Below the pieces are notes generated by a model, which saw only the letters and a program-made list of their open reading frames with translations, searched no databases and was not told the DNA's origin. From Silene noctiflora (Eukaryota > Streptophyta > Magnoliopsida > Caryophyllales > Caryophyllaceae): DNA of 43,681 nucleotides. This document shows positions 1 through 12,400 of this stretch, piece by piece. Position numbers and translations under genes: made by a program. Location of the stretch: NCBI GenBank assembly GCA_009801015.1, contig VHZZ01000039.1:263200-306880 (forward strand), in the 5' to 3' direction. Position 1 is the first letter of the stretch, and each line of letters begins with the position of its first letter.

Positions 1-486
1 TTCTCATAACTATAGCTAACTGGTAATGCACAATTATAAAACATTCTAATCAGGGAAATGGGCAAATGGGTAAGAATTAGGAGATGACAAGTAAAGCAAA
101 CCCTTAATGAATGGACAAGAAAGAAAAGTCTTACGGTCTAAGCAAGGAAAGAGAGGAAACAAAGGAACAAAAGGCCCAAAAATATATACAGAGTAAGGGT
201 CGAACACGGAACACACACTTAGCAGTCTTCTTGCAGTAAAGGCTTCAACCATTGCGCCAAACTGCACAACAATACGCTGCTTACACTTTATTATTTATGT
301 ACTGGATTGCTCTTTATTGGGCCCCCAAAATTTGGGGGCCCTGTGCGGCCGCACTGACTGCATGGGATAACGGCCGGCCCTGCGTGTATGTATAGCCAGA
401 CAATATACTTTATTTCAAAATCCAGTTTGGGTGGATTCTTGCTTTACCTTCTCCTATGTTTTGGATAATTTTGCTCTTTTGTGCAG
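1..486. other. Upstream intron of the callose synthase gene (partial)
   Basis: This stretch precedes the first visible callose synthase exon and ends in a normal acceptor (TTTTGTGCAG at 477-486), so I read it as the 3' part of an intron. It holds a near-perfect GC-rich palindrome at 319-341 followed by GC-rich sequence to about 385 that is unlike the AT-rich surroundings and looks like a transposon relic. No exon is recognisable here. Confidence 0.7.
319..341. repeat. GC-rich palindrome, probable transposon relic
   Basis: GGGCCCCC and GGGGGCCC face each other across an AAAATTT centre, and the flank to about 385 contains GCGGCCGC-like and CCGGCC words. Such a block is common in degraded plant transposable elements; the family assignment is open. 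Confidence 0.5.
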
Positions 487-3400
487 GCTCTGACGATTAT
501 TGCTTTCAATGATGGCCAATTAAATCCCATGACCATAAAACAAGTCCTTAGTCTTGGGCCAACATTTGTCGTCATGAAGTTTATTGAAAGTGAGACCTTT
601 GCTTGGTCCAAATTTTAATGTTATCATACTGTTTCATTTTACCCTTGCTGGAATCGCCAGTTTTGTTCTTTCTTGCTGATGCTTCAGATTGCATCGCTGT
701 TTATGTCATTTTCCAATAGGTGTTTTGGATATATTCATGATGTATGGAGCATATTCCACCTCACGTCAAATGGCTGTTTCTCGAATATTTGTTCGCTTTA
801 TTTGGTATACAGGTGCCTCAGCTGTCATAAGTTTTCTCTATGTGTAAGTTCTTGTCTATCTGCACTTTTTCCCCAATTTTTTCGTCTATCCTTTTGGGTC
901 TTTGCTGGCTCCCTATCTGATATTACTGATGCATGTGTTCACTTGTTCATGAATGTGACACGTCTGCTTATCACAGGAAATCTGTTCAAGGGGAAACGAC
1001 TATTTACAAAATTTATGTGATTGTAATTGGCATATATGCTGGTTTCCAGTTCTTCATTAGTTTTCTCATGCGAATACCGGCTTGTCATAGTCTTACTGAC
1101 CTATGTGACCGTTGGTCAGTTGTCCGCTTAGTCAAGTGGATGCGTCAGGTAATTTTTGTCACTTTACCTCTAATTTGTAAAACTTTATCTTGCAGAAACA
1201 CTAACAGTAGATTTTTTATTGCTGCTGAGAGGAACCTTTTCCTTTGTTATCTCTTACTTGACTATTTTTTATTGTTTCTTGTTTTTGTAGGAGCGCTATT
1301 ATGTTGGTCGAGGAATGTACGAAAGCACATTTGATTTTATGAGGTAAGACCTTAATTTTTTTTCGGTTGTTCTGAATTCCAATTCCGCTTTCTGTCCATG
1401 CATATACTTCGCTGGTTTTGGTTTTTGCTAATTAGTCAGGCTCACATCCGTGCACTATTTTGTCGATTCTACTAGCTGTGACTGCTTTAGCCTGTGTGTC
1501 TGACACCTTTACCTGCATAATTTCCTTGGTTCTGCAAGCTGGGAGTGTTTAAGTTACTATATTTGCCTCTGAACATTACCTTCTAGATGACCACCTATTT
1601 ATGGAGAGAAGAAGAGATTTTCTTACGGATATAACTGATAGGTCTGATACGCCTTACAGGCTTGCAGTTATCTTGCATTGGAAGCTGAGGCATTTCTAGA
1701 ATTTGATGGGCGGGGGTGCATAAAATTTTCTAACAATGAAAATATCGAGTTATATGAAAAAAATTCTTCTTTAGTTGGACAAAATGTATGGTGAAATAAA
1801 AATTGTTCAATACAAGGATTGAACCCATGACCTTTAACTACAAAATAGTCTCAACATCCACTAGACCCACATAATTAATGTGCTCCTTTACTAAACAAAA
1901 CTGTAATAATTTTTGGGGAATGAGGTGTAGTTGCACCCACGCTAGAAACGCCCCTGACAGGAAGTGAAACTTTAAACAGAATCATATAATCAGAATTGTA
2001 AAAATGCGATTCTCAATGAAGTTGGAAACTTTGAAACTCGAGCGGAGAAGAAGAACACTAGACAGAACATTAATAGCGTATGAACTGAAAAGTCTTGTGC
2101 TTGAAGCTACCGAGTACAAAAACAGAAGCTTCAGCGTTTCAGAGTTAGGTTGAGTGTCACTGTCCAGCAACGTTGCACTAGAATAGGTCCATGCGGTGTT
2201 TACTCTAAAATTTGTTAGGGGTTACTTGGATTGGTGGTAATAGTTAGTATTGTCACTGGGATAGTGAAGGTTAAAACAACAGAGAAAAGTGGCGTGATGG
2301 TGCTAAAGGGTGGATGGAGGCGTTGTGGGGTGTGTGTGTGGGAGGGAGGGAGGGCATTTGCTTCATTACTCCCATGGTTACATACGAGGGTAATGCTTTA
2401 CCATATGAGGTCTTAATGTGTTAAATATTAACTTTGATGAAAAGGTTTACTAATCAACGTAAATAAATTTGAACTTATACGTATTTCAGATTTGTGATCT
2501 GATAGATGTTTAAGTATTTATCTGATGTGATTTGTTTAGGTATATGATTTTCTGGCTTATTGTCCTGGCTGGGAAGTTCTCATTTGGATATTATCTCCAG
2601 GCAAGTGAATGTGGAAATACTCTAATCATTCTTCGGTTTTTGTTATGCCAAAGTTTTTTTTGTATATGCTTACATGTCATTAAAAGATGAATGATAGTCT
2701 AATCGTTCTTCGGTTTTTGTTATACCAAGGTCTTTATGTTGCTTTTTTAATCGCATATGCAAACAGATCCAGCCGCTAGTTGCTCCAACGAGGCTAATTG
2801 TAAAGATGAACAATCTGAAGTACTCCTGGCATGACTTTGTATCTCAAAGTGAGTGAGTTATGTTCTTACATGATATTTGGTCCGGTATCTCCCTTTTGAA
2901 ATTACAAATTTGAACTTTTAAGAATTGCTTTTTGAAATTACAACTTCTTGAACAATATAAACCAATGTTGAGGAAGTCATTTTGTGGGAAGGCTATCAAC
3001 ACTACACCACCAGGGTGTTTTGTTTCCTTGACATTTCAATGATTGGGAAGAATCTTGATTTTTGAGGCTTTTGTAGTTAACATTTTTCCGTTTAGATCGT
3101 TCGGCAAGGGTATGACAAGATCACAAGATGATATGGTGGCATGATAAATCTGGGAATTCTTTGCTAGATTTAAAGATAGTGTCTTCCCAATTTCATATGG
3201 TATGAAAGAAAGTATCTTAATCGGGTTTTTGGCCTGTCTTTGCAGATAACTACAATGCTCTGACAGTCCTCAGTTTATGGGCCCCAGTATTTTGTGTAAG
3301 TTCACGACTTATGTTGCAGTTTTTTTTATATGTTTCGTTTTGGCAGTCGCTCGTAGTGGGTTGAAAATACTATCCCAGCCCCCAGCTTATGTCCACCAAC

Positions 3401-6400
3401 CTTGCACAACCATCATCAACACCCTTGCACCCTGGCCTCCACCCACCCAACTGCTCCTCGCACGACCTCTACTTGTGCACAACCAACCTCTCACCTCTAT
3501 TCGCGCATGACCAATCTCTCATCAGCACCCTTGCACCCTGACCACTTCCTCTCACGTCTCACCTTCACACCATGGCCTCCACCCTTATCCATCCTTTCAC
3601 CACGCCCCACCCTCAAACAACCATGATCTGCCGCAACCACCTGATGTTAGAGTACACTAAAATGTGACTGTAATTCGACAATTAATTTGCAAAGGAGCCG
3701 AGCTCGATTTTTTGATCAATTGAAGAGAGAATAGAATATAAAGAGAGAGAATGAAATGTAATTTTTATGTTTGTATTAAGATTCTGAATGAATGTTCTAA
3801 AGCAATGCTTTACAGTATTTATAGCCCTCAGGCCTGTCACTAATAACAGAACTTCTAATTCTGTTATACCCTTCTAACAACCTAGCCACATCAGCACTAA
3901 ACAACTAACTACTACACCACTTGATCTACAATTCGGCTGGACCATCAACAATAGTGGCCGTGTCCAAATCTGGGGCTATCGACTATGGTCCTGTGTTTGG
4001 GTGGTTGTGGCTGCATTATCGGAGGTTGGTGGTGGTGCCATGATGTCTAGTGTGATTCGGGAGGAGTCGAGTGGGGCGTAAACAACTTTTGTAATGTTAA
4101 TGACGATATTTTTGTCAGTTCACCAACTTTTTTTTATGCCATATATGTAATTGGGGCAGTTGTTGTGAATGAGCCATATATGGAAATGGTGGCATTTCCC
4201 TTGAATAGAAGGGAGAAGTAGTGTAAAGCAACATGGTTGTACACCTACATGTACTCAAAATAATGCTATCACTGGAGCTAGAGGGGAATGCTTAGGAAGC
4301 TGATTTCTTCTACTCTAGGGTAGGAATATAAGTTCTCGCCGTGTTAATGGGAGCTTCATTGTAAAGATCGCTCAGTACTCTTTAAAATGCTATTTATTAG
4401 TTAGGTATTCCTTGAAGATTTTGAATTGCTATTTTAAATGAATTCCAAGCGCCACAGGGGTAAACTTACGTGCTATATGGGTGAAAATGATTGGACAAAC
4501 GCTTGTGTCATTTATATTAGCTGGACAAAGCTTTATAGTCATCTACTGCTTTTGATGTGTTACTTGGTTGCAGATCTATCTCCTAGACATCTATGTGTTT
4601 TATACGATTATATCTGCTGTGTGGGGATTCTTGTTGGGCGCAAGAGATCGTCTAGGTGAGGTAAGTTATTTCTACTATCACATCTTTATTTACAGCATGC
4701 TTATTGTATCTCAAGTTCGAGTTTACTTATTCTTAAAATTGCTAAAACATATTATAACTGTTTTTATTAGCACAAGTGGGATTCCTTGAAGTTATAGGAA
4801 TATTTTCTTCCCTCTCTGTTTTTTTGGTACGTCTTCTGCTTAGGAAATAAATTAACCTTATAAGTCATTTTGTCTACAACATTTCAGATACGATCTTTGG
4901 ATACCCTTCACCAACTGTTTGAGCAGTTTCCTCGAGAGTTTATGAAGAATCTATATGCTTCACCTTTGAAGAGGTTTTCTCCTTTCATTTCTTCTGGGCA
5001 TCTTTTGTTTCTATTTTCTATCTGCACTCTACGACAAACCAATACTTTTTTTCTATACCATTCCAGTGTCTGAAAACTTTCTTCTCTATGCAGGGTTCCA
5101 GAGTATGCAGGCAGTCAGGTTAGTTAAGGCAAAGTTTTGTTTTTTTAATGTGTAATAGACAACTGCCATGTTCATTCATTGTTTTTAAGCTATTACAGTA
5201 TTTTAATTCATAGGCATTGCTTCAGCCTTCAGAGTGCCATTGTATTGATAAAGTCCATCACAGTTGTATATACATATATTCTGCATGACCTACTATATTC
5301 TGACATTTGCAGCAACACATGTTTCACATGGCGCGGTTACATAGAAACACGTCGTTAATTCGTTATTAATTTGTCAGATGGTGTTTACATCCGTGTTTGG
5401 TCGTTTATTTCTTTGTGTTTCGTCATTTTTTTTAGTATCCAGCCCAAAATTGTTGTCTCTTTAAATCAGATTGCTTCAGCTATCTATAATACTGTATTCA
5501 TCTTTTAAGTCACCAGTAAGCTTCATATACATGACACAAAATTTGTAATTACATGTGAATCACCCCCTTGGTGTCCCTTAATTAATATTATATCTTGTTT
5601 TTTCTGGCTTCATTATCGCTCTAAAAAATACTGACAAGGTTTTATTGATATAGATCAAAACCTTTTTAAAATTTAGCGTCTTTGTTATCAGTAATCTATG
5701 TTGGCTAGATATCTTCTCATGCATCTGAATTCTTATTGTTATCATTTGGATAGGCTTTGTACAAGGATTCTAGCTGCTAGAGTGCATAATTACTGAACAT
5801 TCTGGTGTTCTGGAAGATTTGTTATTTTTTATGAACACACACTAATAAGAAACTGAAAAAAAATGTGTGTTTATTACATATAAGGTTATGGAGACGAGCA
5901 AGGAAGATGCTTCTCGATTTTCACCATACTGGAATGAAATTATAAGGAATCTGCGAGAAGAAGATTACATTACGAACTTGTAAGCTTCTAAAGCTGGCCT
6001 ACTTTTCTCTGTCAACTTACACCACTTATCGTATTTATCTCTTATTTAGATTACTTGTCTTTTTTCCTTTTTTCTTCTGTAATTTAGACGTTGACTTTCT
6101 AATTTGTAGGGAATTGGAGTTGCTTCTCATGCCTAATAACTCAGGAGATTTGCCCTTGGTCCAGTGGCCGCTCTTTCTCCTTGCTAGCAAAGTAAATGGC
6201 ATTGTCAATAATTTCTTTCCCTCCCTCCCCTTTTCCAGAGTTCCAGGAGTAAGATTTAACTGTTCACTTTTGATTAATATTTTTGTAGATATTTTTGGCC
6301 AGAGATATTGCTGCAGAAAGTAGAGATTCTCAAGAAGAGCTCTGGGAAAGAATCTCAAGAGATGAATATATGAAATATGCTGTTGCAGAGTGCTACTACT

Positions 6401-9400
6401 CAATAAAGCTTGTTCTGATAGCTATATTGGAGGAGGATGGAAGGAAATGGTTTGTGCGCCTGGACAAATCTATTTCCTATTTTAGACTGTAACGTGGATA
6501 TGTGATTGCCTACTCAGAGAAAGCTGAAACTATGATTCTGCTGAGTTACTGCAGGGTAGAGAGGGTGTATGAAGATATAGAAGCAATTATTGCTAAGAAG
6601 TCCATTCATGTTGACTTTGAGCTGAATAAGTTGTCTCTGGTGATTCAGAAAGTTACGGCGCTCATGGGAGTCCTGGTATGTCCATTTACTATTTCTTAAT
6701 GGCCATTACCATCTTCTGTAACTCCGTAAGCCATAAGACTGTTACGATTTTTTGGATGCTTAATTGAAGTTTTTGCATCGTTATCACGTTACAAATTTTG
6801 AAGTAGTATTTGCATGATTGGCATCCTCAATATTTGACCTGCTATTGTTCTCTGCCTGTGAATGCTTAAGTTTATAAATCTGCTGCTGTAAGCCCTATTT
6901 TTGTCAGATATTATCGGGCTGGTTTATTAATTTTTCTTTTTGTTAATAGTGCTATCAAATTCTGGTTTTGTCCTTTTTGTAGTTTGAATCCTTACAATTT
7001 TGGGTTTTTATGATAGCTGCCCTGCCTTGTGGGTTCTCTTTTTGTAGAAGCATTTGATACTAATAGCTTTTTAGTTTTAAATTTTGTTGTGAGCCTAAAT
7101 TACTATGGCAGAATTATTGCTCCCCATCTGATATTTTGAAGGTGTGCAGTTCTTGGAACTGTGTATGATTAGCTTGCTCAGTTGTAAAGTGGTGATCAAG
7201 ATGTTGTTCACTTATCACGAGTGAGTCGAGTGACATAGATGCGGCCTTAGATGCTCTTACTTTTAATGGTTTGTTGGAGGTGTGCAAAAAGGTCTATTAA
7301 TATTCTACTAATCTTGAATGTGGTTTCTGTCTAATGCAACAGAAAGGGGCTGAGACAGCTGATCTTGAGAAGGGAGCTGTTAAAGCTATTCAGGATCTAT
7401 ATGATGTGATACGTTTGGATGTCCTTGCTGTAAATATGAGGTTGAGCTTCTCTCAGACCGCCACTGTGTTATACCCTTCCTCCATCACCATTGGTAGATT
7501 AGGTCTCCAGCATAAGAGGTTAACATAAGGAGATAAACGGAGGAAACCCCATCTTACTAAATGCCATACAATTTGTATATTCGCAGGGATCATATGCAGA
7601 CATGGAATTTGCTGTCAAAAGCACGGGCTGAAGGCAGTCTTTTTTCAAAGTTAAAATGGCCCAAGGACCCAGAACTGGTAGGTCCAAGATTAATTTGTTA
7701 TACTTTTGCATCGTTTAATTTAACTCTGTTAATTCAGTCTTGGTTTAAAACTTCTGGCCAACACTAAATCTGCAGAAAGCTCAAATCAAAAGATTGTATT
7801 CATTGTTGACGATCAAAGACTCTGCTGCAAACGTACCAACTAATCTTGAGGCTCGTAGAAGGCTGCAATTTTTTACCAATTCCTTAATGATGGACATGCC
7901 TCGAGCAAAACCTGTTCGTGAGATGATGTCCTTCAGGTTACAAGTGTGCCTTTGGGTTTTAGTGCCTCTAAATGTTTCTTAACTCTAATGACTTGATTTT
8001 TATTACTACTTGCAGTGTATTCACGCCGTATTATTCAGAGACAGTCCTGTATAGTGTGAATGACCTCCGCAAGAAAAATGAAGACGGAATTTCAATTTTG
8101 TTTTATCTTCAGAAAATATATCCAGGTAGATACCTTTAATCTGACTTTTGATTCTTTTTATGGCAAGACTTAATGGTCCACTTTCTTCATCTCAATTCCT
8201 CTTCCAAATGTCAGAAAATTCCTTCACACTTATTCTCAGATGAACTCACGATCATGAATTAATCAATCTTTGCTTCTACGTAATTTCTCTTTTCTGGTGA
8301 AACCTGTTTAATTAACATCTTCATCATGTTATCTTGATCCTGTTTATTTAAGAGAAGCTGCGTACTGTCTAAAATATTAATATAGTTGCTTATACTTTTA
8401 TTTGGAGTCGCTACATGAACTTATGAACACTGTACAGATGAATGGAAGAATTTTCTTGCTCGAATTGGCCGCGATGAAAATGTGCAGGAAGCAGAGCTTT
8501 TTGATAGTCCTGACGTTGATGAGCTTCGATTTTGGGCATCCTACCGTGGACAAACATTAGCTAGAACTGGTACGATTACTTTGTACAAAAAGAAGGTTTC
8601 TTTGTTGTGATCAACCCATCTTGCTTAATTGTTTTTTTTACTTTTGAGTCAAAGCATAAGTGCATACATCGTTTGTAATATGTCTCTTTAGCACTTTCAG
8701 ATGAAATTAAAACACACATATCTTTTATGAGGACTTGATAAATGAATAAGCGGCATGTAGTAGTCTTGTTATCACATTATCTTATTCCCTAAGAATTTCT
8801 CCTGCCTCTCCTATCCCACTTGGTTTTTGGTGCTGTTCTTACTGTTAGGGAATGGCGCATGAAGATGATATTTGGTATCTAAAATTCAAAACCCTCGTGT
8901 AATTACTACTTGATATGTCATGTGGTCATACGGTACAAACCTGTATGGATGTCTATCTTTGAATTCGGAGGATTTGACTATGGCCAGTATTTCTGTCTGG
9001 CTTATTGCCACTTGTAAACTACTCATTTTCATCATTTATTTCATTTCAACAAGCACTAAATTTTGCAGTTCGCGGAATGATGTACTACCGGAAAGCCCTT
9101 ATGCTTCAGACTTACTTGGAGAGACTTGCTTCTGGAGGTACTCCTATTGAAATTTAGTACTATCTAAATTTATTGTTGGATTTATTTCTATGCAAGTGTA
9201 ATTGTGGGGGGCAACTTATATTCTTTGACACTGCCTAAAAGTAGATTCAGAAGCAGCAGTATCCAGCAATGACGCACTTAATGTTGAAGGATTTGAGCTA
9301 TCACCTGAAGCTCGTGCGCAGGCAGATCTTAAGTTTACATATGTAGTTACTTGTCAAATATATGGAAAACAGAAGGAAGAAGGGAAGCCTCAGGCTGCAG

Positions 9401-12400
9401 ATATTGCTTTGCTCATGCAAAGGTAGTTGGATACTTTGGGGCATAGGGTGGTGTTTTGAGATATTTCATTTTGGTTGATATTTATCAGCCCAATGTTGTG
9501 TAATTATTGTCTACTACCCTTCACTCTTCTAATGACATATGTAAGCTATCACTTGCTTGTGTTCCAGAAATGAAGGCCTTCGAGTAGCTTTTATTGACAT
9601 GGTAGAAACTTTGAAGGACGGAAAAGTGCAGACTGAGTATTACTCTAAACTTATGAAAGGTGACATCAACGGACAGGATAAGGTGAATTTCTAATCTGAG
9701 CATTTTGATATACTGGTTGTTGTTGATTTAGGAAGTTACAACTTGCGGGTCTAACCCTTTGTTTGGGTGGAGGGAATTGGAGGGAAGGGGAAAGGAGGGA
9801 TTAGGATCCAGGAGGGAGACAATTTCCCTTGTTTGGTTAGCTAATTTTGGTTGAAGGGATTTCGAGGGGAGGGAATGGATCCCTCCATTGCCCTCCTACA
9901 AGGCAAATAATTTCCCCTCCAGCAAAGGAAAGATTTGGAGGGAAAACTCTCACCATCCATTCCACCTCCCCTCCCCTTCCCTCCTTTTCCCAACCCATTT
10001 TGATATCGGTCATCAGCACGATGACTTGGACTTGGACATTATCTCGTCTTAAGTTTACCTCTTTGAGGTCCTTTTTTATCGATGTCTTTCACTTTCCAAG
10101 AAATAAAATGTGAGAGTAAATTATTTGTCCAGGAAATTTATTGTATTAAATTGCCTGGGAACCCTAAACTTGGTGAAGGAAAGCCTGAGAACCAAAACCA
10201 TGCTATGGTATTCACCCGTGGACATGCCATACAGACAATTGATATGAATCAGGTAACTGACCAATTAGTTGCTTACTTAGCTTGTTGATGCTCAACATGT
10301 GTATATTTGGCAGCAATTACTTCGTATTTACGATTTTTGTTTTTTCCAGATTATATAATTGCAAAAAAATATATACTCTTCTGTTTTTATCTTGTTTCAC
10401 TAACAAATCCTTTGGAACATGCTGCTATCCTCTCCTGTGCTAACTTATGAAATAGAGATTACTACAACTTATATTATTTGAAAATATTCTAGCAATGAAA
10501 AATGTACTTTCGTCGAGCATAGAAATATATTACTTCTTTAATTATGAGTCGTAACCCAAATTGAGGGTTCGTGACTTTATGCACTGTATTTGATAAGACT
10601 AGGTGTTCGTAGCTTGATAGTCAATACCTGAAATCTAGGCATAAATTCTACTGTAGTATTTACCCTCTATTGAACGATGAAATATTGAAATGTAAGTAGG
10701 GTGTAGGGAGGTAAAGATGCATGCAGTCTCACGCCTAAGACAGGAAAATTGTGATGTGAAAAAAAGAAGACCTGAAGCCAGTGGATGCTGACTTGGACCC
10801 TTAAGTTTTACTTCGGTTTTCAAAATTGTTTTAATCTGTATTCTTGATTTAAATTCTAAGTTTTATAAAAGAAATCCGGACTTAGATTTTAAAACCTATA
10901 AGGCTACCTTGGCTTTTGTATTATGTTTCACTCCCCTTTTGCTTTTCACTTTTCCTTTTCTATGTTTTCGCATTTTGAGGTGTGCGTTCACCCATGGACG
11001 GTTCTAAAGGATGATTCATGTCAGCCGACCCCAAACCATTTTGGGAGTAAGGCTCTGATGTTGTTGTTGAATAGAAGTCTGACACTGTTGCATATTACAT
11101 TATAGTATTATACAATGGTTCTCAAAATTGTCTATCAAGGATGAAAAGTGGAATTGTCAGTTTTTGCAATAGGCTTTCTATCAGAGTAGCTTCTTATATT
11201 GTCTGCTCATTCAGGATAATTATTTTGAAGAAGCACTGAAGGTGAGGAATCTTCTTGAAGAATTCAACAGCGACAATCACGGAATTCGTCCTCCCACTAT
11301 TCTTGGTGTTAGAGAGCATGTATTTACTGGAAGGTAATGCTTTGTAAATATGATAGGCTTCTTACCTTATGAATGCTTAATGTATGCATGATCATATTTG
11401 GTCATTTGTGCAGTGTTTCTTCATTGGCTTCTTTCATGTCAAATCAAGAATCAAGCTTTGTAACTCTTGGACAGCGGGTTCTTGCTAATCCTTTGAAGTA
11501 AGTTTATGAAGTAACAATTTTGCTGTATTTTCTCACTTTTATTTTAGAATTTAATGTAAAAGCTTGAACATACTTGTTGCTATGTGTACAGGGTGCGTAT
11601 GCACTATGGTCATCCTGATGTTTTTGATAGAGTATTCCACATAACACGTGGTGGTATCAGTAAAGCTTCCCGTGTTATCAACATTAGTGAAGATATATAT
11701 GCAGGTTGGTTTCCTCTAACTGAGTATAATTTCAGTTCTTCACAATTTTTTTGGTGAATGATAGAAATTTTCACGTAGACATATAATTAAAAATTTCTTC
11801 TTGTCAGACCATCCACAATAGAGAGGATGTTATCTTCCTCTTATATTCTCATTCTATCAATCTTTTTGACACCTCACTTTCACTTTCATCCACCTCATTT
11901 CCCACCAGCTCCACCCTCTTTAACTCTTCTATTTTTTTTTACCCACAATAGAGAGGATCGTCTTATGCTACCTCTATTACTTTAATTACTCTCCCAACTT
12001 TTATAAAAGAAAAAAGACTTGTTGTCCACATGTCAAATAGTGGTTGGTTAGTGGGCACTAGGGCCAATGTTTCCTTTAAAGTTGGAGGAAGTGGGTGTCT
12101 TCCTCTTGCAAAGAAGACATTTAACATTGGGCTCACAATGGAGAATATGTCCTCTTAGAGGAGAGAATGCTAGGAGGCTGCTTCATTCTCTCCATTGTGG
12201 ATGCTCTTCAGTCCTTTATATTTTGATCCTTCTTAATCTTCTTTTGACTGTCCACATGATTAATGGAGGGATCCATTTTCCCTCAATCCTTTCAACGTTC
12301 CAAATACACATTCGGTGTTTGGACGATGCGGTTTATACTCACTGAGAGTGTTGAATCTGTTTATGAATGATGAGCACTCTCAATTGTTTCATTCCAATAG

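Noticed and set aside
1740-1960. tRNA gene on the minus strand
   Set aside because: Only box A- and box B-like words are present; acceptor stem and anticodon arm do not pair.
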